DNA from: Thermoanaerobaculia bacterium
GTDB lineage: Bacteria; Acidobacteriota; Thermoanaerobaculia; Multivoradales; J023
Length of the DNA stretch: 64,000 nt
NCBI GenBank assembly: GCA_030431255.1
Contig: JAUIJL010000012.1
Location: 186,001-250,000, forward strand
Direction: 5' to 3'
The notes below the pieces were generated by a model, which was not told where the DNA came from, made no database searches, and saw nothing but the letters and a program-made list of their open reading frames with translations. A program made the position numbers and the translations under genes. Shown piece after piece: positions 14,862 through 23,958 of this stretch; position 1 is the stretch's first letter; every line of letters begins with the position of its first letter.

Positions 14862-16196
14862 TCAGATAGGCGTTTCCGCGGACACCTTGGGGGTCTGCAT
14901 GGCGACCCGCTCCCGCTCCGCGCCGGCGCTTTCCATCTGCTCCGCCATTTCGGTCCACTTTGCCACGGCTTCGTCGTCTCCGGATTGACGGCCGTGCTCA
15001 GCCCACATCAACGCGTCGGGTTTGGCGACCCCGCCGCCCAGGGCTTCACGCACGAAACCCAGCACCTCCGACACCCGCTCGAGCCGGGCCTTGCGAGCCT
15101 TCTCCCCCTCTTCCTCCGATTCCGAAGCCAGCATCAAGGTGGCCAGGGTCCGCAGGGAGGGCACATGCTTCGACGGTTTGCCGCAGGTGCCCGAGGCGCA
15201 GCTGGGAGCCACCGAGATCTCCAGGCAATGGATCGCCTCCTGGCGACGTCCCCGGCTTTCCAGCATCGACGCCAGGAGCAGGCCGAAATCGGGAGTCGAC
15301 GGGAATCGACCGACCGCCGCCGACAAAAACGTTTCGGCCTCTTCGAATCGCTGCGCCATCAGGAGCGCCTGGGCGTAGGGCAAAGAGAGCTCGGGTTGGC
15401 CGTTGGCCGGTCTCGCCGCCGACTCTAGACGCTCCAAGATGGCCTCAGGCTCTCCCAAACCCAGGAGGGCTTCGGACCAAACCGACGCCACGGACAGGGT
15501 GCCGGCACGATCGAGAAAAATATCTCCCCACTCCTGCCACGCTGCTTCCAGATCCTGCCGGGCACCGGCGAAGTCCTCGCTGAACAATCGGGCACGGCCG
15601 CGCTCGAAACGGAGGACGGGATCCGTGGGCCGACTCTCCACTAGGTGATCGAAGACCGGCAGCGCCTCCGCGGGGCGACCGTCGTAGAGCGCCAGATAAG
15701 CGCCCCGAAACTCGTCGTCTTGGGCCAAGTACTGCCGACCGATCTCGTCGTCCATCATGTCCACCAATGCGACGAAGCTGTCTTCGAGATCGATTTCCGG
15801 CTCGTCCGGCTCGGCTTCCTGCGGCTCCTGGGCCTGCCAGGCTTCCTCCTCGGCGGCTTCGATACGCTCGACCAAGGCCTCTTTTCGAGCCTCGACCTCG
15901 GACGCACGCTGGGGATCGTCAATCTGCTCCAGGGCTCGGTCCAGCCACTCCACCGCGTCCTCCCAATACTCCGATTCCTCAGAGCCTGCGGCCATCTTCA
16001 ACGCGTTGTCGATCAACTGCCCCCGGGCGTCCTGGATCAGCATCTTGGCCGCCTCGGAGACCTCTGCTTGATCCGAGCCGACGGCCTTGCGAGCCAGCTC
16101 GATCGCGCGATCGGGGCGGCCTCCCTCGAGAAATCCTCGGGCTTTCTCCAGGTCTTTCCGAGGATCACTACCGAATAAACTAGCCAAGAATCCCAT
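14862..16196 (-). CDS. tetratricopeptide repeat protein of unknown function
   Basis: 444 residues, ATG behind GGAGG. The N-terminus is hydrophobic only over FLASLF, so it is probably cytoplasmic or peripherally bound. TPR-like helices recur (ARGFLEGGRPDRAIELARKA; YLALYDGRPAEALPVFDHLV; YAQALLMAQRFEEAETFLSAAV), separated by an acidic linker with a coiled-coil character around residues 95-135. A CASGTC segment at about residue 335 could bind a metal. No enzyme domain is present, so a scaffold or assembly role is likely. Its partner is unknown. Confidence 0.75.
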   Translation of the reverse strand: MGFLASLFGSDPRKDLEKARGFLEGGRPDRAIELARKAVGSDQAEVSEAAKMLIQDARGQLIDNALKMAAGSEESEYWEDAVEWLDRALEQIDDPQRASEVEARKEALVERIEAAEEEAWQAQEPQEAEPDEPEIDLEDSFVALVDMMDDEIGRQYLAQDDEFRGAYLALYDGRPAEALPVFDHLVESRPTDPVLRFERGRARLFSEDFAGARQDLEAAWQEWGDIFLDRAGTLSVASVWSEALLGLGEPEAILERLESAARPANGQPELSLPYAQALLMAQRFEEAETFLSAAVGRFPSTPDFGLLLASMLESRGRRQEAIHCLEISVAPSCASGTCGKPSKHVPSLRTLATLMLASESEEEGEKARKARLERVSEVLGFVREALGGGVAKPDALMWAEHGRQSGDDEAVAKWTEMAEQMESAGAERERVAMQTPKVSAETPI

Positions 16197-16306
16197 CAAA
16201 CACCTCCATAGCGGGTTGCAGGACGACCCCGGGATGGGACGCCGAGCGGCGCCTATGGTATCCGATCCGGGCCCGTGGGTCGGCCCGCGCGATAAGCTCC
16301 CAGCCT

Positions 16307-16942
16307 ATGATCGAAACCATCACCCATGTTCTGACCGGCTTGCCGAGCATTTTTTGGCTCGCCACGGCCTTTCTGCTGATCGCGGTGCTGTGGCGCACCC
16401 ACGGGTTCTGGGAGCAAATCCTATTGGTCGGTCGCCTGCTGGTCCGCGGGTCGCGACGCTCCCCCGTGACCTCACCCTTGGACGAAACCGAGCTTCGGCG
16501 CCGCGTTCGAATCGGCGATTGCGACCCCAACCTACATATGACCAACAGTCGCTATCTGGTCATTGCCGACGAGGCCCGTTTCGATCTTCTCATCCGAGCA
16601 GGCTTCGGCTCCGGCCTGCGCAAAGGTTTGAGAACCCTGGTCGGCACCACCTGTGTGCGCTATCGCCGGGATCTACCCCTCTTCAAACGCTACACGATCC
16701 GCACTCGCCTGCTGGCCTGGGACGATAAGTGGATCTACATCGAAAGCCGATTCATGCGGGACGGCCGCACTGCCGTGCACTTGGTCTCGAAATCCATGCC
16801 CATGGGCCCCGACGGGAAAGTCACCCCCGCTGCTTTGCTGAAGGATCTCTTCGGCGAGAGCTCGGTGCCGCCGAGCCCGCCCTTACCGGAGAACGCTCGG
16901 ATCCTGCTCCGGGACTCCGACCCCCTGCTCAGCCCGGACTGA
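16307..16942 (+). CDS. THEM6-like acyl-CoA thioesterase family protein
   Basis: 211 residues. An N-terminal membrane segment (about 14-28) precedes a hotdog domain: RVRIGDCDPNLHMTNSRYLVIADEAR is the family hallmark, with the conserved Asp and Asn-His region, followed by RRDLPLFKRYTIRTRLLAWDDKWIYIE. Related proteins carry the 4HBT_2 domain and are presumed to hydrolyse acyl-CoA or acyl-ACP thioesters. The topology agrees with eukaryotic THEM6, which is also membrane anchored. It diverges from the TPR gene. Confidence 0.8.
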   Translation: MIETITHVLTGLPSIFWLATAFLLIAVLWRTHGFWEQILLVGRLLVRGSRRSPVTSPLDETELRRRVRIGDCDPNLHMTNSRYLVIADEARFDLLIRAGFGSGLRKGLRTLVGTTCVRYRRDLPLFKRYTIRTRLLAWDDKWIYIESRFMRDGRTAVHLVSKSMPMGPDGKVTPAALLKDLFGESSVPPSPPLPENARILLRDSDPLLSPD

Positions 16943-17054
16943 GCTCGGAGCAGGGCCCATCGAGAGTCCGGGCCAATCTCAAAGACCAAACCCGGGGAAG
17001 ATTTACAGAAACGAGAAACCTCAGGCCCGACACGACACTTATGATTCGAAGCCC

Positions 17055-18107
17055 ATGCCCGATTTTTTCCTCGACCCGTGGCTCATCCAGCCGTCGCTGA
17101 ATCAGATTCAACGCCACGACGAGGTGCGCCGCCTCGGCTCCAAAGTCATGGATCTGCTGGTTTGTCTGGCCGAGCGGCCCAATCAGCCGGTGACCAAGGA
17201 AGAGCTGATCGCCCGGGTTTGGCAAGGGGAATTCACCACCGAGGAATCCCTGACCACCGCCGTCTACGAGCTGCGCAAAGCCCTCGACGACGACGCGCGA
17301 TGCCCGAAATTCATCGGCACCGTCCGCGGCCGCGGCTATCGATTGCTCGGTGATGTCGAAATCCGAGAAGTCGACGGGGCCGTCGTCGAGGCCGCCGCCG
17401 AGCCCGAAGCGGCAGCAGCCTCTCCTCCAGAGTCTATTCCGGCGTCTCTTCCGGCGACCGTTCGTCGTCCGCGGCGGACCGCCGCCCTCGTCGTCGTGCT
17501 CGCGATGCTCTCGATTTCCGCTTTGCTCCTGCTGCGCCGCTCCCTGTCGCCAAATGCCACCCCCGAGCCGAGCGGGACCGCCACCGCCGTGGTCGACCCG
17601 GTCGAGCCTGAGCCCGACGCGATCTCACTACGGCCGGATTCCGAGCCGACGACACCGTCGGTTTCCAGACCCGATGCCGCTTCGAGCCCCTTCGCCTCGG
17701 GTCCACCCGCCGTATGCTCCGTGGTGGTGGTACCGATCGAAAGCTTGACCGCCGACCCGGAAAGCTCGGTATTCGCCCAGGGGCTCTCCGAGCAATTGGC
17801 CCAAGATCTCGCCCAAAGCGGCACCTTGGCGGTGGTGCCGGGTTATTCCAGCGTCATGTCCGGCCGTCTGTCCTCGGATCTCAGCACCGACGCGGTGGTC
17901 GAAGGCTCGGTGCAATCCTCAGGCACTCGCCTGTGGATCCGTATGCAGATGGTCGACACCCTGGGAGGGCGCCTGCTGTGGGGCGGCACCTACACCCATG
18001 AGCTGGGCAATAGCTTGGATTTGCAGCAAGAGCTGTCCAAAGAGATCACCCACCAAATCCTGGAGCAAATCGAGCCCGTGGCGGATTGCGCCGGCCCGGG
18101 CTTTTAG
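17055..18107 (+). CDS. CadC-like membrane transcription regulator with winged-helix and TolB-like domains
   Basis: 350 residues. Residues 1-100 form an OmpR/CadC-type winged helix (VMDLLVCLAERPNQPVTKEELI, then YELRKALDDD and RGRGYRLLG). A Pro/Ala-rich linker leads to one membrane helix near residue 140 (AALVVVLAMLSISALLLL). The periplasmic part (VVVPIESLTADPESSVFAQGL through LDLQQELSKEITHQILEQI) resembles the TolB-N/adenylate-cyclase-associated domain commonly found in such regulators. The DNA-binding part would act from the membrane. Targets are unknown; the gene is followed by a 115-base AT-rich gap. Confidence 0.82.
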   Translation: MPDFFLDPWLIQPSLNQIQRHDEVRRLGSKVMDLLVCLAERPNQPVTKEELIARVWQGEFTTEESLTTAVYELRKALDDDARCPKFIGTVRGRGYRLLGDVEIREVDGAVVEAAAEPEAAAASPPESIPASLPATVRRPRRTAALVVVLAMLSISALLLLRRSLSPNATPEPSGTATAVVDPVEPEPDAISLRPDSEPTTPSVSRPDAASSPFASGPPAVCSVVVVPIESLTADPESSVFAQGLSEQLAQDLAQSGTLAVVPGYSSVMSGRLSSDLSTDAVVEGSVQSSGTRLWIRMQMVDTLGGRLLWGGTYTHELGNSLDLQQELSKEITHQILEQIEPVADCAGPGF

Positions 18108-18222
18108 CACCGCCGAGTCCGCACCGCAGAACAAACAAAAGTTCCACATGACAATCACCTAACAAAAACAGATATCTTTTTCGATTTACCTTCGTATATT
18201 CTGCAGATCGGAGGTAGAAATC

Positions 18223-18714
18223 ATGATCGACGATATCGATTTGCAGATACTCGAGCTTTTGCAGGACAACTCGCGGATCCAGAACGCCGAAATTGCCCGG
18301 ACCGTGGGCCTGACCCCGCCGGCGGCCCTCGAACGCGTTCGCAAATTGGAAAACCGAGGGGTCATCCAGGGCTTCCACGCCCGCCTGGATCCCGGCCATG
18401 TGGGCTGCTCCATGCTGGCGTTCGTCTTCGTCAAAACCACCGAGACCGTGGGCGAGGAAAACGCCAGCCATGCCCTCGCGGCTCTGCCGGAGGTCCAGGA
18501 AGTCCACCACGTCGCCGGTGAAGATTGCTATCTCGCCAAGGTTCGGATTTCCGGCCCCAAAGCCTTGGGCCGCTTGATCCGCGAAAAATTCGGCAAAATC
18601 GCCGAGGTCGTCTCTACCCGCAGCACCGTGGTGCTGGAAACCGTCAAGGAAGATCCCCGGCTGCCCTTGGAGGCCTTGAGGGCCGACAGCCCAGAAGGAG
18701 GTTGCGATGACTGA
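18223..18714 (+). CDS. Lrp/AsnC family transcriptional regulator
   Basis: 163 residues, ATG behind GGAGG. The N-terminal HTH is canonical (DDIDLQILELLQDNSRIQNAEIARTVGLTPPAALERVRKLE) and is followed by a RAM effector-binding domain (GFHARLDPGHVG, then VHHVAGEDCYLAKVR). Such proteins sense amino acids and often control an adjacent exporter. The stop overlaps the start of the EamA gene by eight bases, so the two are co-translated and the exporter is the natural target. The AT-rich upstream gap (18115-18200) probably holds the promoter. Confidence 0.93.
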   Translation: MIDDIDLQILELLQDNSRIQNAEIARTVGLTPPAALERVRKLENRGVIQGFHARLDPGHVGCSMLAFVFVKTTETVGEENASHALAALPEVQEVHHVAGEDCYLAKVRISGPKALGRLIREKFGKIAEVVSTRSTVVLETVKEDPRLPLEALRADSPEGGCDD

Positions 18715-19723
18715 GCAAAACACGGTTTCGCGGACCCTGACCTCGCGCGGTCTGCAGCTGGTGGCCGCGTTCGCCGCGGTCTACGTCATTTGGGGATCCA
18801 CCTATTTGGCCATCCGCCTGCTGATGGAAACCCTGCCCGGGTTCACCATGGTCGGCCTGCGCTTTTTCGTCGCCGGCAGCCTGCTGGTCGCCTGGGCCTA
18901 TTTCCGCGGCGCGGCGCGTCCGAGCCGACAACAAATCACCACCGCCGGCTGGATCGGAGTCATGTTGCTCGGAATGGGCACCGGAGCCGTGGTTTGGGCA
19001 ACCCAATACCTGGACTCGGGATTGGTGGCGCTCCTGGTGGCCATGGAGCCCCTCTGGTTGGCCATGTTGATCATGGCTTGGCCGGGCATGGACCTTCGAC
19101 CCACCGCCGGCACTTGGGCGGCCTTGGCCCTCGGCTTCGGCGGCGCCGCTTTGCTCGCCGCCCCCACCGACGTGCTGGGCAGCGAGGCGATCCATCTTCC
19201 GTCGGTCGTCGTGCTCGCCCTCGGCTGCTTGAGCTGGGCGGGCGGATCCCTGATCAGTCGTCGGGTCTCGTTGCCCAAATCCGCGGCCATGAGCTCGGGC
19301 ATCCAGATGTTGATCGGCGGCGCGGCCCTGGTCCTCTTCGGTTTCGGCTACGGAGAGTGGTCGGCCATCGACTGGCAGGGCGTCTCCAGCCGATCGATTC
19401 TCGCCTTCCTCTACCTGGTGGTCTTCGGCTCCATCATCGCCTTCTCGGCTTATGCCTGGCTGATTCAGGAGGTGAATCCCACCTTGGTCTCCACCCACAC
19501 CTACGTCAACCCGGTGGTGGCGATCTACCTGGGATGGCTGATCGCCGACGAAGCGGTGGGACCGAGAACTCTCGTCGCCGCTTCGCTGATCCTCGCGTCG
19601 GTGGTGATCATGACTTCGATCGAGGCCCATCAAAACCGAAAAAGGCGACGTCGACAGGCCGAAACGCGACCCGTCCACTCGCCTTTGAATCGAGAGCCGC
19701 CCCCTCTCGAAGACTGCGCCTAA
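18707..19723 (+). CDS. EamA/RhaT-family (DMT superfamily) exporter
   Basis: 338 residues with ten membrane segments in two EamA halves. The family signature YVIWGSTYLAIRLLMETLPGFTMVGLRF is at the N-terminus and the second half has AYAWLIQEVNPTLVSTHTYVNPVVAIYLGWLI. The start, behind AAGGAGG, lies within the Lrp gene. Paired with an Lrp regulator, it is probably an amino acid or metabolite exporter; the substrate cannot be read from sequence. The last 35 residues are basic and cytoplasmic. Confidence 0.92.
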   Translation: MTEQNTVSRTLTSRGLQLVAAFAAVYVIWGSTYLAIRLLMETLPGFTMVGLRFFVAGSLLVAWAYFRGAARPSRQQITTAGWIGVMLLGMGTGAVVWATQYLDSGLVALLVAMEPLWLAMLIMAWPGMDLRPTAGTWAALALGFGGAALLAAPTDVLGSEAIHLPSVVVLALGCLSWAGGSLISRRVSLPKSAAMSSGIQMLIGGAALVLFGFGYGEWSAIDWQGVSSRSILAFLYLVVFGSIIAFSAYAWLIQEVNPTLVSTHTYVNPVVAIYLGWLIADEAVGPRTLVAASLILASVVIMTSIEAHQNRKRRRRQAETRPVHSPLNREPPPLEDCA

Positions 19724-19748
19724 TCTCTCCCACGGATCATCAGCAGGA

Positions 19749-19790
19749 CGGGATCTCGCGGGCCGCGCCCTAAGCGCCCGCGAGATCCCG
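19749..19790. terminator. strong bidirectional hairpin between convergent genes
   Basis: CGGGATCTCGCGGG pairs perfectly with CCCGCGAGATCCCG (14 bp) over a 14-base loop. There is no T-run on either side, but its position between the convergent exporter and zinc-ribbon genes suits a transcription barrier. Confidence 0.6.
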
Positions 19791-19832
19791 CCGAGCGTCC
19801 GGCTCGGTTTTACCCAGCTCGGAAATTCCGGG

Positions 19833-20387
19833 CTAGCCGCCGCTCAACACCTGCCTCGCCGACACGACCATGAGGATCGCGGCGACGAAGACGATTCCCA
19901 TAACCGATCCCTCCCGGCCAAAGCTATGGGTCAGCTCGAGCCAGAACGGCAAATCCGCTCCGGCTCGGTTCGTGGATTCCAACACCAACAATCTAGCGTT
20001 CAGATCCCAGGCCAGCCAACACAGCAAAAGGCTGACCATCATCTTGATCCAGGGCGCCCCTTCCCTCTGCTCTTCGTCCACATAGAGCTTGAAGTCGGCC
20101 TTGCCGCCGAGCTCGGGCTCAGAGCCTAGGGAATGCCCCACAGCTTCCACCGGCTCCATGGCCTCGAGCCCGGTCGGCGACGGCGCCAACAACGGATCCG
20201 CCAAGCGAAAATCCACGGACGGCTTCATGATCCGTCCACAACCCGCGCAATCCAAGGAAACCGACTGTTGAAGACCGCATTCCGGGCAGGTCATGCTGCT
20301 CTTGGCCCGGGAAATCCTGCGCGGCCCAACCGGCGTCAAGAGGGGAGTCGGTTCGTCGAAAAAGGTCGAAGTCATCTGCATGCTCAT
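19833..20387 (-). CDS. zinc-ribbon membrane protein of unknown function
   Basis: 184 residues; the ATG at 20387 lies seven bases behind GAGGAG and is preferred to upstream in-frame codons. A four-cysteine ribbon (CPECGLQQSVSLDCAGCG) sits at about residues 34-51, followed by a linker and two membrane segments (MMVSLLLCWLAWDL and VMGIVFVAAILMVVSA). The arrangement suggests a cytoplasmic ribbon attached to the inner membrane. No homologous family is recognised. Confidence 0.65.
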   Translation of the reverse strand: MSMQMTSTFFDEPTPLLTPVGPRRISRAKSSMTCPECGLQQSVSLDCAGCGRIMKPSVDFRLADPLLAPSPTGLEAMEPVEAVGHSLGSEPELGGKADFKLYVDEEQREGAPWIKMMVSLLLCWLAWDLNARLLVLESTNRAGADLPFWLELTHSFGREGSVMGIVFVAAILMVVSARQVLSGG

Positions 20388-20480
20388 CGTTTTCTCCTCG
20401 AGCCGGGCGATCGTGGGTGACGTCATGTTGAAGTCGCCCGGCTGAGTGATTGTAAGTGATTACCTTCCTTTTTTCAAACT

Positions 20481-20502
20481 TCGAATCTATATGACGATTC
20501 GA
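20481..20502. promoter_or_regulatory. palindrome upstream of the zinc-ribbon gene
   Basis: TCGAATC and GATTCGA are perfect inverted arms separated by eight AT-rich bases, 95 bases upstream of the start at 20387. A TATAGAT hexamer on the minus strand overlaps it, so a repressor site over the promoter is plausible. Confidence 0.35.
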
Positions 20503-20583
20503 GGAAAGGTATTTCACTCATAGAGGCGGGATTTCCCCAAAACTTCGATCAGCGACAGATATATTCACTCCTCTTCGGTGGTT

Positions 20584-22503
20584 TTACGGACAGGCAAAGG
20601 CGTTGATGTCCGTCGTCGCCGGCGAAGCTACCCCCAAGGGATTGCGATAGGTCTGGATATTGCCGGTCTGAGAATCGATGACCTCCACCGTGTAGTCCAC
20701 GGAGGTGGCAGCGGCCAGGAACACCCAATGGTGCCCGTTGACCCCGCAGGCATCGAGCACTTTCACCAGCAGCTCGACGTTGTCGGAACGGAAGAACCAC
20801 ATCAGCCCCGAAGCCCCAAGCCCCTGGGGATCGTCGACCACGCCGTCCAGCGACACCGCATGGCCGACTCCGGCCTCACCCACAAAGTCCCGCCACAGGA
20901 CGCTGACCCGGAATCGTCCCTCTCCGAGGCAGAGCACGGTGTCCGACGGCACGCAATCCCCACCCACCTCGTCGTCGAGGATCACCACCTCGGTCCGCTC
21001 GACCGCGCCCAGCTCGGCTCCCACGGGATCGAAGAGCTCCAAGGCGAACCGCTCATTGCCTTCGAGCTCGAAGTCGTTGAGGATCGCCGCCTCGATCAGC
21101 CGGTTCTGCCCGTCGCCCACACCCCAGCTGAGAGTGCCGTCCGAGGCGCTGAAGTCCGCTCCCGAGGCGGAAAGCTCGATCACTCGGTAGGAGACCGACA
21201 CCGCGGTCCCCAGGTCTCCCTGGCGCGACACGGGAATCTGCACCGTGCCCGCCCCCTCCGGCACGGAGATCTCCGATTGGCCGAAGGTGAGCGTGACGTC
21301 TTCCTCCAATCCGTCGAGACGGTAGAGGGTGCCGTCGGCGAGCAGATAGACCTCGCCGGCGGCGTCACGGCCGAACGCGATCAGCCCGAAGAGGTCCTCG
21401 CTCAAATCTTCTTTGACGAAGGTCCCCTGCTGCCGGTGCACCAAGAACGTGGCACCGCAATAATCTCCGGCCAAGAAAGCTCCCTGCAGCTCGGGAATGG
21501 CGGCACCGCGATAGACCGGCCCGCCGATGACCGCGCAATGGCGAGCGTCGTGTCCGTAGTCGAGGATCGGCTCGGAGTAGGCGGGGTCGAAGCACGGGGG
21601 AATCGGCTCGGTGCAATTGGCGGCGCTACCCCGGCAGGCGAAACCCTCCATCATCTTGAATCCCCAATTCTGACCACCGGGGCTACCCGCGGGCAGGAAG
21701 TCCACTTCTTCTCTCAGCAAATGGCCGACATCCGCCAGCCAGAAATCACCGGTCGCGGGGTCGAAATCGAATCGCCACGGATTGCGAAGGCCCAGGGCCC
21801 AGATTTCGTTGCGGATGCTCGGATTGCCGAGAAAGGGGTTGTCCGCCGGGATCGAGTGGTAGGGCGGGCTGCCGGCATTCGAATCCACATCGAGCCTCAG
21901 GATCTTGCCCAAGAGATTTCCCCCTTGCTGGGGAGTGCATCGAGGCTCGGGCTGGTATCCGCCGTCCCCCGACGAAATGTACAAATAACCGTCCGGGCCG
22001 AAGTCCAAATGGTTTAGATTGTGATTGGGTCCCGGCTGGGGCACTTCCAACAACAATCGCTCGGAGCCGATCGAAGCCTGATCCGGATTGGGACCGGTGA
22101 CACTGAAGCGAGACACCACCCCGGTGCCGTCGGAGCGGGTGTAGGCGGCGAAAAGGTATCCGTTTTGTTGGTAGTTGGGATGGAACGCCACCGACAGGAG
22201 CCCTTGCTCGCTTTCGGCCTCTCCGGTGTAGAGCACACGGCTCCGGATGTCGAGATACGGCGCGCCCAAACGCACCCCGTTGCGCACGATCCAAACCCGG
22301 CCTTCCTTGGACACCAGAAAGATCCGGTCGTCCCCAGCGTTGGTGACCGCGACCACCTCGTCCAGATTCTGCAGGATCGGGGTCAGCACCCAATGGCGAG
22401 CCTCGGCCTGGGGCGCCCACAGCCAAGGCACGACGGCCATCCAACACATGACTAGACCACAGCTCCGTAGGGCTGTAAGGGTTCGGCTCATAAGCTGCTT
22501 CAT
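20584..22503 (-). CDS. secreted PQQ-dependent sugar dehydrogenase-like protein with Calx-beta and recurrent C-terminal domain
   Basis: 639 residues; the ATG at 22503 follows CAGGAG and begins a signal peptide (residues 1-36, ending near APQAEA). Residues about 37-410 form a GSDH/YliI-type propeller (YISSGDGGYQPEPRCTPQQG, then NEIWALGLRNPWRF and WLADVGHLLREEVDF), which in the family oxidises aldose sugars with PQQ. A Calx-beta repeat follows (about 410-515). The final 120 residues are a domain with WRDFVGEAGVG, LMWFFRSDNVELLVKVLDACG and YRNPLG that recurs twice in the protein at 32657. Secreted; the last domain may serve anchoring or sorting (inference). Confidence 0.83.
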   Translation of the reverse strand: MKQLMSRTLTALRSCGLVMCWMAVVPWLWAPQAEARHWVLTPILQNLDEVVAVTNAGDDRIFLVSKEGRVWIVRNGVRLGAPYLDIRSRVLYTGEAESEQGLLSVAFHPNYQQNGYLFAAYTRSDGTGVVSRFSVTGPNPDQASIGSERLLLEVPQPGPNHNLNHLDFGPDGYLYISSGDGGYQPEPRCTPQQGGNLLGKILRLDVDSNAGSPPYHSIPADNPFLGNPSIRNEIWALGLRNPWRFDFDPATGDFWLADVGHLLREEVDFLPAGSPGGQNWGFKMMEGFACRGSAANCTEPIPPCFDPAYSEPILDYGHDARHCAVIGGPVYRGAAIPELQGAFLAGDYCGATFLVHRQQGTFVKEDLSEDLFGLIAFGRDAAGEVYLLADGTLYRLDGLEEDVTLTFGQSEISVPEGAGTVQIPVSRQGDLGTAVSVSYRVIELSASGADFSASDGTLSWGVGDGQNRLIEAAILNDFELEGNERFALELFDPVGAELGAVERTEVVILDDEVGGDCVPSDTVLCLGEGRFRVSVLWRDFVGEAGVGHAVSLDGVVDDPQGLGASGLMWFFRSDNVELLVKVLDACGVNGHHWVFLAAATSVDYTVEVIDSQTGNIQTYRNPLGVASPATTDINAFACP

Positions 22504-22734
22504 CTGGGCTCCTGTTGCTTGAGGCGGCATGTCCCGGGGGCGTTCGGTGGCGGATATGGCGGCTCGAACATCATCGTGACTGAGACCACCTGATTCTAAA
22601 GGCGTCGTCAGCCGCGAAATCGATTCACTCGCCGGCTCGGCCGACGTCTTGCGCTCGACCGGCCTTGCTCCTACCATACAGATGCTCGCGAGGCCGCCGA
22701 TATTTCTTTTCCCTCCTAAGCCTACCGAATCACC

Positions 22735-23790
22735 TTGAACGACTCCCCCACTCCCGCGCTCGGCGAATGGCGTGCCCGCGCCATCTTGCTGGCGATCTCG
22801 TTGCTCTTTTCATTGGCCACCGCCGAGGCCGCGCTGCGGATGCTCGGGATCGGAGCACCCTTGGTCCGTGAAGGCTCCGGCGGGTTCACGTTCTTCACCC
22901 ACCACCCTCGGCTCGGCTGGGACCTGGTGCCCGGCGCCGAGGATCGACTGAAGACTCCCGAGATGGACGTGGAGATCCGGATCACCGAGCAAGGTCTCAG
23001 GTCTCACCGCCTATTCACCCCCGAGCCTGAGGCCGGGACCAAGCGGATCGTGGTCCTCGGCGACTCGTTTTCCTTCGGCCACGGGGTGGAGGTCGAAGAG
23101 GCTTGGCCCGCCCGGCTCGAAAGCTTGCTGAGCGAGAAGCTGGGACAACCGGTGGAGGTCGCCAACCTTTCGGTGACCGGCTACGGCACCGACCAGCAGC
23201 TGTTGCGATTCGAAGAACGCGGGCTCGCGCTCAAGCCCGACGCAGTCGTCCTCGGCCTCTTCGTCGGCAATATCTTCCGCAACGCCCGGGAAGTTCAAAT
23301 CGGCTACCCGAAACCTCGCTTCGTGCTCAGAAACGGTGATCTGGAGCTGACCAACGTGCCGGTTCCCTCCCGAGCCACCCCGCCCGGCGGACCGTCGCGG
23401 CTGTGGAACGTCGTCGCCTCCGCCGGCCGAGCCGCCGGAGAGCATTTGGGTTACGGCGAGGCTTGGTCGGTCACCGGCGCGATTCTCGACCGCCTGTCCC
23501 GCCACTGCGAGGCGCAAGGTATCGAGCTGTCGGTGCTGGTAATTCCCAAAGATCAAATGATCTACGGGCAGGGCTGGCGCCGGCGCATCCACCGCCGGAC
23601 CCAAGATGCGACAGGCCGCCTGCTGCAAGACCACGGCTTGCCCTACCTCGACGTGACCGACGCGTTGCGCGAAGCCGCAGGGCGGGACCCCGCCTCGGAT
23701 CGCCTCTACTTTCCCGTCGACGGACATTGGACCTCAGAAGGGCATCGAGTCGCCGCTGAGGCCCTGGCCTGGTGGTGGCCCAAGCCCTGA
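22735..23790 (+). CDS. membrane-anchored SGNH/GDSL hydrolase
   Basis: 351 residues, apparently from a TTG start with no clear ribosome site; no better in-frame start precedes the N-terminal anchor (ARAILLAISLLFSLATAEAAL). The SGNH blocks are present: IVVLGDSFSFGHGV with the nucleophile, ANLSVTGYGTDQQLL with the Gly, VVLGLFVGNIFRN with the Asn, and DGHWTSEGHRVAAEAL with Asp and His. Such proteins remove or transfer acyl groups on glycans or other esters in the periplasm. It is monocistronic and diverges from the sugar dehydrogenase-like gene. Confidence 0.8.
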   Translation: MNDSPTPALGEWRARAILLAISLLFSLATAEAALRMLGIGAPLVREGSGGFTFFTHHPRLGWDLVPGAEDRLKTPEMDVEIRITEQGLRSHRLFTPEPEAGTKRIVVLGDSFSFGHGVEVEEAWPARLESLLSEKLGQPVEVANLSVTGYGTDQQLLRFEERGLALKPDAVVLGLFVGNIFRNAREVQIGYPKPRFVLRNGDLELTNVPVPSRATPPGGPSRLWNVVASAGRAAGEHLGYGEAWSVTGAILDRLSRHCEAQGIELSVLVIPKDQMIYGQGWRRRIHRRTQDATGRLLQDHGLPYLDVTDALREAAGRDPASDRLYFPVDGHWTSEGHRVAAEALAWWWPKP

Positions 23791-23958
23791 AGGTCGTCGA
23801 CCCGACCCCGCGAGATATTTTGCTGAAATAATCTCACCTCTCCGAGCATACCCAGTTAGAGGGATCAATCCGTTGGGCCCCTCACCTCGAAAATTGGCTC
23901 TGGCCGGAATGTCACTCTTACCGCGATTCCTCGCCCGGGCCGTTTGGGACTGCGACCT